From Oribacterium sp. UBA3737 (lineage in GTDB: Bacteria; Bacillota_A; Clostridia; Lachnospirales; Lachnospiraceae): DNA of 6,547 nucleotides. Below are positions 1 through 4,948 of the stretch, piece after piece. The notes beneath the pieces were generated by a model. That model ran no database searches. It was not told the DNA's origin and worked only from the letters and a program-made list of their open reading frames with translations. A program made the position numbers and the translations under genes. Within the stretch, counting starts at the first letter, position 1, and each line of letters begins with the position of its first letter. The stretch is taken from NCBI GenBank assembly GCA_002371295.1, contig DFGZ01000364.1, forward strand, positions 13,356 to 19,902, in the 5' to 3' direction.

Positions 1-572
<572 letters not shown>

Positions 573-626
573 TTAAATCTTTATCGCGAAAAAAAGAGTG
601 GCTCGTAAGCCGCTCTTAAATGTCAT
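573..626 (-). other. Possible 17-residue leader peptide ahead of the ABC-F gene
   Basis: On the minus strand an ATG at 626 opens MTFKSGLRATLFFAIKI, with a TAA at 573-575 just before the ABC-F ribosome binding site (564-568). The ORF runs through the whole terminator-like hairpin and its U-tract. A ribosome translating it could therefore block hairpin folding. No Shine-Dalgarno sequence precedes it. If the promoter at 638-666 is correct, the mRNA would start only about 5 nt upstream, making it nearly leaderless. An ORF this short can occur by chance, so this is a suggestion only. Confidence 0.22.
589..617 (-). terminator. Intrinsic terminator or attenuator in the ABC-F leader
   Basis: The arms 594-603 and 608-617 form a 10-bp stem with one G-U pair and a CGTA loop. 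On the minus strand the stem is followed by seven T residues (589-595). The T-tract exists only on the minus strand. No minus-strand protein gene lies upstream, because the next gene (from 902) is on the plus strand. The hairpin sits 32 nt before the ABC-F start codon, so it more likely controls read-through into that gene than ends another one. It could also end a small RNA. Confidence 0.65.
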
Positions 627-637
627 TAACCGATAGA

Positions 638-666
638 ATTATATCCGAGGTGTATAATAAAAGCAA
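638..666 (-). promoter_or_regulatory. Candidate promoter of the ABC-F gene
   Basis: On the minus strand a perfect TATAAT (643-638) lies 17 nt downstream of TTGCTT (666-661), which matches the -35 consensus at three of six positions. The predicted start of transcription is near 631, so the terminator-like hairpin would begin about 15 nt into the RNA. The -10 box is strong and the -35 is weak. Confidence 0.45.
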
Positions 667-901
667 GGAAATTCGGGAAAATGGGCTTTTGAAGGAGATA
701 GAGGACGGAGAAAGTAAAGTTTAAAAATGTAAATTATTTGAATCAGATATAGTAATAAAAGATTCTGTCACCTGAGATATACTGAAAGGGAAATAAACGA
801 AAGTGCCGGTATGAGCCGGACTCACAAGATATCGTAAATTATGTTTTATTAATCGTATTTTTAGGATTTACGGCTGTTTTATCATTAATGAAAGGGATCA
901 A
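667..901. other. Non-coding region with an unrecognised stem-loop, upstream of the secreted hydrolase
   Basis: I see no convincing gene here on either strand. A small structure is visible at 803-825: CCGG (806-809) pairs with CCGG (816-819) around a six-base loop, extended by GTG/CAC with a three-base bulge. GATAT (776-780) and ATATC (829-833) could close it from outside. An isolated -10-like TATACT (778-783) has no good -35. A TATAAT at 653-658 on the plus strand also lacks a good -35. AAAGGG (891-896) is the ribosome binding site of the downstream gene. The structure matches no riboswitch I can recognise. Confidence 0.4.
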
Positions 902-2005
902 ATGAAATTAAAGAGGCTTAAAGGTATCATTACTGCAGCGGTTACCGGGGTTCTGACTGTGTCCATGGGATTCAGTGCATCAGCATTCTATAATACTCCG
1001 GAAAGTATAAAAGGTATACATTCGTCTCATGTCACTTTAATTGATGACATGGTGGCGCTGGGATGCAAGCAGGTCATATTCCAGTTTAACTCCAGCTTCG
1101 TGAAGAATGAGCAGCAGATGAAAGGGTATGACGCACTGATAAATGCTTATAACGCAGCAGACCTTACCGTGACCATGGGAGTCATGAATGATTTTCAGGC
1201 GGGAGATGAGATATGTCCTGTAGGATCACCGGTATCAAATTTATATCAGTTCAATACCCTTACAGAGGGGGGAAGAGAAAGAACAAGGCAGGTGGCCGAA
1301 GCTCTTGCATACAGATATAAGGATACGGTTTCAAACTGGGTCATCGGAAACGAAGTCAATAATCAGAGAGAATGGAATTATCTGGGAATTTCGGATATGG
1401 CTTCCTATACAAAGGCCTATGCCGATGGTTTCAGGATATTCTATGATGCTATAAAGGCCTATAATCCCGATGCACGTATATTTATCCCATTTGACTATAA
1501 CTGGACCATGTCGGGAGGAGATATGTATTACTCTTCTAGAGATATGCTTTCTTTGCTGAATGTCTATCTTTCTGATACAGACTATGGAATAGCATGGCAT
1601 CCTTATCCGCAGGATCTTACAAATCCTGATTTTATGAATTATTCTCCACTGGCAACAGATGATCCGGAGTCAAAGATAGTGAATCTTAAAAATCTCCATG
1701 TACTGACAGATTACATGAGTCAGACAGAGATGCTTAGTCCTTACGGAACAGTACGTCATCTTATACTTTCAGAACAGGGATTCAGTTCTGTGAGGGGTGA
1801 GGATGCCCAGGCACTTGCTCTTATGCAGGCATGGGAAAAGGTTAAGGAAAACCCGTATGTTGAGGCTTTTCTCTTAAGCCGTCTTGTGGATGCACCAAGT
1901 GAGGTGGCTCAGGGTTATGCCTTCGGACTCTGGAACTCAGACGGAGTCAGTGAGACTCCGACCACGAGGAAACAGACATGGTACTACTATCAGGCACTGA
2001 ATTAA
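902..2005 (+). CDS. Secreted glycoside-hydrolase-like TIM-barrel protein (apparent DUF5722 family)
   Basis: A 367-residue exported protein. Residues 1-28 form a signal peptide: basic start KLKRLK, hydrophobic core, and ASA at 26-28 before the likely cleavage site. The mature chain looks like a (beta/alpha)8 barrel of DUF5722 type (family recognised from memory): GLHG-like KGIH (37-40), WVIGNEVN (146-153), FIPFDYNW (194-201), AWHPYPQDL (231-239) and LILSEQGF (287-294). By analogy with clan GH-A enzymes, E151 in the Asn-Glu pair would be the acid/base and E291 the nucleophile (inference). The substrate is unknown; a polysaccharide or glycoside is plausible. It carries no binding module, anchor or lipobox, so it is probably released. 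The ATG follows AAAGGG with a 5-nt gap. It is monocistronic, divergent from the ABC-F gene and convergent with the LysR gene. Confidence 0.82.
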   Translation: MKLKRLKGIITAAVTGVLTVSMGFSASAFYNTPESIKGIHSSHVTLIDDMVALGCKQVIFQFNSSFVKNEQQMKGYDALINAYNAADLTVTMGVMNDFQAGDEICPVGSPVSNLYQFNTLTEGGRERTRQVAEALAYRYKDTVSNWVIGNEVNNQREWNYLGISDMASYTKAYADGFRIFYDAIKAYNPDARIFIPFDYNWTMSGGDMYYSSRDMLSLLNVYLSDTDYGIAWHPYPQDLTNPDFMNYSPLATDDPESKIVNLKNLHVLTDYMSQTEMLSPYGTVRHLILSEQGFSSVRGEDAQALALMQAWEKVKENPYVEAFLLSRLVDAPSEVAQGYAFGLWNSDGVSETPTTRKQTWYYYQALN

Positions 2006-2080
2006 ATTTTCCATATTATCAGGTGTTCACAGTTCCTCTGAAGTAGTTTATACCGGCAGCAGTTAATTCTATAAAGAAAT

Positions 2081-2127
2081 AAAACCATTCATACATATCT
2101 CTAAACTGACATGTATGAATGGTTTTT
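2081..2127. terminator. Bidirectional terminator between the hydrolase and LysR genes
   Basis: Arms 2081-2096 and 2111-2126 are a perfect 16-bp inverted repeat around a 14-nt loop. The plus strand ends in a T-run (2123-2127). On the minus strand the AAAA at 2081-2084 and the flanking A-rich stretch give a T-rich tail. It lies 75 nt after the hydrolase stop and 6 nt after the end of the LysR gene, so it should stop both convergent transcripts. Confidence 0.93.
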
Positions 2128-2132
2128 GTTTG

Positions 2133-3029
2133 TTAAAGAAGTCCCTGTTTTACCAGTTTTTCCAGTTCCTTCATTTCATCTGTGACCCACTTATCCTTGT
2201 GATAGAAGATCTGACGGTACATGGTCATTTCAAAATCCACCGGCTTCACTTCACGAAGTTCCTTGTTTTTGATGGACTCATGGACGGAAAAGGCCGGAAG
2301 GAAGGTTACTCCCTTGTTTTCCTTTACGAGCCGAATGAGAACTTCGGTATTTCCCGTCTCAAAGAAAGGTCGAATCTGCATACGGTTTGCGGCCAGATCC
2401 TGTTCCAGCGCATACCTGTAGTTGGAATTCTGCTCTGTAAGGAAGAAGGGAAGTTTGATAAGTTCATTCATGTGAACATGTCCGGTCTTATGATCCTCTC
2501 CGGGTATTTCGAGCTCAGGGCTTGCAACAAATATGATGGGCTCAGGTTCCTCAAGTATCTTGATCCAGTCTGAATCATAAACACGTCTGTCAAGGAAATA
2601 GACCATATCGATAAGATTATGCTCAAGCATATCGATGAGCTCCTTAGGAGATCCGGTCTTTATTTCCAGTGTTATCTCAGGGTGATTGTCGTAAAAGTAC
2701 TTTACAACATTGGGAATTTTATAGGTAAGCAGAGATTCCAATGAGCCTATACGGAGCTTGTGCTCCTGCATCTGGGGATTACCAAGGGCTGTATGGACAT
2801 CATCCACACGCCTGAGAATCTCGTTGGCATACTGGAGGAATTCACGTCCCGGAGGAGTCAGAACTACATGTCTTCCAACTCTGTCAAAAAACTTTGTATT
2901 AAATTCCTGCTCAAGCTGCCTGATCTGTATGGTTACGGCTGCCTGGGTATATCCCAAGGCTTCGGCAGCTTTGCTGAAGCTCTGCATCTCGACTATTTTG
3001 ACAAATGAATTAAGTTGTCTTATTTCCAT
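2133..3029 (-). CDS. LysR family transcriptional regulator
   Basis: A 298-residue LysR-type regulator, the usual length for the family. It begins MEIRQLNSFVKIVEMQSF, and the winged helix-turn-helix covers about residues 18-37 (FSKAAEALGYTQAAVTIQIR), followed by the typical QLEQEF and LTPPGREFL segments. From about residue 90 it has the periplasmic-binding-like effector domain. The ATG at 3029 is chosen over the one at 3059. It has GGAG (3035-3038) 5 nt upstream and fits the family N-terminus, and the mRNA is predicted to start near 3058. The gene is divergent from uraA, the usual arrangement for a LysR regulator and its target. Uracil or pyrimidine control is therefore a reasonable guess, but the effector cannot be read from the sequence. 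No key segment is missing. Confidence 0.92.
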   Translation of the reverse strand: MEIRQLNSFVKIVEMQSFSKAAEALGYTQAAVTIQIRQLEQEFNTKFFDRVGRHVVLTPPGREFLQYANEILRRVDDVHTALGNPQMQEHKLRIGSLESLLTYKIPNVVKYFYDNHPEITLEIKTGSPKELIDMLEHNLIDMVYFLDRRVYDSDWIKILEEPEPIIFVASPELEIPGEDHKTGHVHMNELIKLPFFLTEQNSNYRYALEQDLAANRMQIRPFFETGNTEVLIRLVKENKGVTFLPAFSVHESIKNKELREVKPVDFEMTMYRQIFYHKDKWVTDEMKELEKLVKQGLL

Positions 3030-3064
3030 ATCTTCTCCATTCGTAGTTAGATAAAGCATGAAAC

Positions 3065-3093
3065 AGTATATATAAAAATTAAATTGCTATCAA
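3065..3093 (-). promoter_or_regulatory. Promoter of the LysR gene
   Basis: On the minus strand TTGATA (3093-3088) and TATACT (3070-3065) are separated by exactly 17 nt, with an A/T-rich spacer. Transcription would start near 3058, about 29 nt before the ATG at 3029. This also argues against the longer ORF that starts at 3059. Confidence 0.7.
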
Positions 3094-3124
3094 TCACTTT
3101 TATAAAAAAAATTTATTAATTTGA

Positions 3125-3160
3125 GTTTAACCATAAACTAAATTTCGAGATAAACCATAT
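3125..3160. promoter_or_regulatory. Candidate LysR operator: repeated AACCATA elements
   Basis: AACCATA occurs at 3129-3135 and again at 3153-3159, 24 nt apart. The first copy lies inside an inverted repeat, GTTTA-N4-TAAAC (3125-3138), close to the T-N11-A type of LysR site. The pair sits between the LysR promoter and the -35 box of the uraA promoter, where a LysR protein controlling both directions would bind. This is inferred from position and symmetry only. Confidence 0.35.
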
Positions 3161-3173
3161 TCTGTTTTCGGTC

Positions 3174-3201
3174 TTGACGAAGAGAAATTCGATGATAAAA
3201 T
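3174..3201 (+). promoter_or_regulatory. Promoter of the uraA leader
   Basis: TTGACG (3174-3179) and TAAAAT (3196-3201) each match consensus at five of six positions, with a 16-nt spacer. The RNA would start near 3208 and carry a leader of about 200 nt before the uraA start, including a terminator at 3271-3317. Confidence 0.65.
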
Positions 3202-3233
3202 AATAAAAAATCATGTAAGGGATTCAATTTAAG

Positions 3234-3322
3234 ATGAGTATTTTCATTTGGAAAACGATATAGATATGTTAAAAGCACGCAAGGAGGGAATGTTTCCTCC
3301 TAAGCGTGCTTTTTCTTTGTGA
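3234..3322 (+). other. Two possible short leader ORFs crossing the uraA attenuator
   Basis: ATG at 3234 opens MSIFIWKTI and stops at 3261-3263. Two bases later an ATG at 3266 opens MLKARKEGMFPPKRAFSL, which runs through both arms of the terminator and its T-tract and stops at 3320-3322. Neither has a good Shine-Dalgarno sequence at normal spacing (AAGGG at 3217-3221 is about 12 nt from the first ATG). The layout recalls the E. coli pyrBI leader, where a leader peptide reading frame spans a UTP-sensitive attenuator. Short ORFs like these can arise by chance. Confidence 0.2.
3271..3317 (+). terminator. Terminator/attenuator in the uraA leader
   Basis: AAAAGCACGC (3271-3280) pairs with GCGTGCTTTT (3304-3313). 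An inner stem pairs GGAGGGAA (3283-3290) with TTTCCTCC (3293-3300) with one G-U pair, and a small internal loop separates the two. The T-rich tract continues to 3317. No plus-strand gene precedes it, since 2133-3029 is on the minus strand, so it terminates either the uraA leader transcript or a small RNA of about 110 nt. I see no PyrR-binding loop or purine riboswitch core upstream. Confidence 0.85.
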
Positions 3323-3404
3323 GAGCAAAAATAAGAGCAATCCGTACTTTCAGAAAGAATGCTTTCTTAATATCTGAATCTTGAAACCAAGGAAGGGGTT
3401 TATA

Positions 3405-4841
3405 ATGAGTAACGAAAGACTAAAGATTGGTGAAGAGGGAATCTATGATGCCAGACAGCTGGGAACCGGAAAGGTATTTATTCTTGGATTTCAGCATATG
3501 TTTGCTATGTTTGGCTCAACTGTTCTGGTTCCTCTTTTGACAGGACTCAGCGTATCGACAACATTGCTCTGGGCAGGACTCGGTACATTGCTTTTTCACC
3601 TTATAAGTAAGAAAAAGGTACCTGCATTTTTGGGATCTTCATTTGCATTCCTTGCAGGCTATGCTGCCATCGCTCCGAATGGTGAGCCGGATCTTCTCAG
3701 ATATGCATGCTTCGGTGTAGCCTGTGCAGGACTTGTTTATCTGGTGCTTGCGACTGCTTTTAAGGCATTCGGTGAGTCAAGAGTTATGCAGTATTTCCCG
3801 CCTGTAGTCACAGGACCTATCATCATTGCCATCGGTCTTAATCTTTCAAAGTCAGCCATAGAGAACTGTGCAAGCAACTGGCCGATTGCTCTTGTGGCTA
3901 TATTTATTGTTGTGATATGTAATATTTGGGGAAGAGGCATGGTCAAGATCATACCTATACTCCTCGGTGTAGTAGGTTCTTATATCGTTGCTGCCGTATG
4001 TGGAGTTATCGATTTTTCTGCAGTAGAAACTGCACCATGGTTCGGAGTGCCTGTAAACTACAGCCGTACGGTATTTTCATTGTTTACAGACGGGACACTT
4101 GATACTTCACTTCTTATCACATCGGTGATAACAATCGTGCCTATCGCATTTGCCACAATGATGGAGCATATAGGAGATATATCAGCTATTTCTTCTACAG
4201 TAGGCGAGAACTTCATTAAAGAGCCGGGTCTCCACAGAACACTGACCGGTGATGGAACAGCTACAGCCCTGGCTTCACTTTTCGGTGCACCTGCCAACAC
4301 AACATACGGTGAGAACACAGGTGTACTTACCCTTACAAAGGTTTATGATCCTATGGTCATAAGGCTTGCGGCATGCATAGCCATAGTCCTCAGTTTCTGC
4401 CCTAAATTCGCAGCTCTTATCGAGGTAATGCCTTCTGCCACAGTAGGTGGTATTTCACTGGTGCTTTACGGAATGATCTCAGCAGTTGGTATCCGTAACG
4501 TGGTAGAGACCAATGTTGACTTCTCCCAGACAAGAAATGTCATCATTGCCGCACTTATACTGGTTCTTGCAATAGGTGTTAACTATTCATCTGCAGGGGC
4601 TATCATCATACCTCTCGGAGCTATGACGATCAATTTCTCAGGAATCGCTACGGGGTCTCTTGTAGGTATTATCTTAAACGCTATTCTTCCAGGTAAGGAT
4701 TATAAGTTCAATGACAGTGAGCCTAACAAAACAGGAGTTGACCTCGAGATCGCACAGGGCGAGTCTCTGGTATGGCAGCTTGCAAAGAAGGCCGGTGTAA
4801 AAAACATGGTTGAAGATGGTTTAGAGAAAACAAAGAACTAA
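3405..4841 (+). CDS. uraA: Uracil permease, NCS2 family (UraA/PyrP-like)
   Basis: A 478-residue membrane protein of the nucleobase:cation symporter-2 family, with the many hydrophobic segments expected of the 14-helix, 7+7 fold. Uracil-type landmarks are GFQHMFAMFG (28-37, H31 as in UraA H24), GSSFAF (77-82), MEHIGD (253-258) and NTTYGENTGV (298-307). By family comparison E254 and E303 match the two uracil-binding glutamates of UraA, while D258 replaces the UraA histidine. Xanthine permeases usually have a Gln-Asn pair where this protein has Glu-Asn, so uracil is preferred as the substrate. The ATG at 3405 is chosen because GGAAGGGG (3391-3398) lies 6 nt upstream; an in-frame TTG at 3381 lacks such a site. 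It is preceded by an attenuator-bearing leader, is divergent from a LysR gene, and ends with its own terminator. Confidence 0.92.
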   Translation: MSNERLKIGEEGIYDARQLGTGKVFILGFQHMFAMFGSTVLVPLLTGLSVSTTLLWAGLGTLLFHLISKKKVPAFLGSSFAFLAGYAAIAPNGEPDLLRYACFGVACAGLVYLVLATAFKAFGESRVMQYFPPVVTGPIIIAIGLNLSKSAIENCASNWPIALVAIFIVVICNIWGRGMVKIIPILLGVVGSYIVAAVCGVIDFSAVETAPWFGVPVNYSRTVFSLFTDGTLDTSLLITSVITIVPIAFATMMEHIGDISAISSTVGENFIKEPGLHRTLTGDGTATALASLFGAPANTTYGENTGVLTLTKVYDPMVIRLAACIAIVLSFCPKFAALIEVMPSATVGGISLVLYGMISAVGIRNVVETNVDFSQTRNVIIAALILVLAIGVNYSSAGAIIIPLGAMTINFSGIATGSLVGIILNAILPGKDYKFNDSEPNKTGVDLEIAQGESLVWQLAKKAGVKNMVEDGLEKTKN

Positions 4842-4866
4842 TCTGACATATTCTTTAAGTATTTAT

Positions 4867-4894
4867 GAGGACGGTCATAGTACCGTCCTCTTTT
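4867..4894 (+). terminator. Intrinsic terminator of uraA
   Basis: GAGGACGGT (4867-4875) and ACCGTCCTC (4882-4890) form a perfect 9-bp stem with a 6-nt loop, followed by TTTT. It lies 25 nt after the uraA stop and separates uraA from the binding-protein gene. The short T-run may allow some read-through. Confidence 0.88.
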
Positions 4895-4902
4895 GATATA
4901 CT
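4894..4902 (+). promoter_or_regulatory. Candidate extended -10 promoter of the binding-protein gene
   Basis: TGATATACT fits the extended -10 pattern TGnTATAAT with one mismatch and starts at the last base of the uraA terminator T-tract. The -35 position, inside the terminator, is poor (GTCATA at 4874-4879). Transcription would start near 4909, giving a leader of about 40 nt. Confidence 0.4.
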
Positions 4903-4948
4903 AGGATTAGTTTAGTTGACTTGTATATTTGCGAGACAGGAGAAAAAC

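Noticed and set aside
776..840. c-di-GMP, cobalamin or TPP riboswitch, or hammerhead ribozyme (CTGAGA and CGAAAG pieces present)
   Set aside because: Only short fragments match. The diagnostic cores, such as GCAAAGCC for c-di-GMP-I and CUGANGA for hammerhead, are missing.
2115..2573. 152-codon plus-strand ORF
   Set aside because: It is antisense to the C-terminal half of the LysR gene, has no ribosome binding site and no recognisable protein features. It is a shadow frame.
3030..3059. N-terminal extension of the LysR protein from ATG 3059
   Set aside because: There is no ribosome binding site before 3059, the predicted mRNA start is near 3058, and the family N-terminus fits the ATG at 3029 with GGAG upstream.
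3200..3320. Purine riboswitch or PyrR-binding attenuator before the permease
   Set aside because: The conserved purine aptamer core and the PyrR UCCAGAGAGGCU-like loop are both absent, although the terminator part of such a switch is present.
3381..3404. TTG start giving eight extra residues on the permease
   Set aside because: The ATG at 3405 has a purine-rich ribosome binding site (3391-3398) at good spacing. The TTG does not.
4916..4948. TTG start at 4916 for the binding protein, or TTGACT as a -35 box
   Set aside because: No ribosome binding site precedes 4916. A -10 at 17 nt from TTGACT would fall on the AGGAG ribosome binding site and shows no TATAAT-like sequence.
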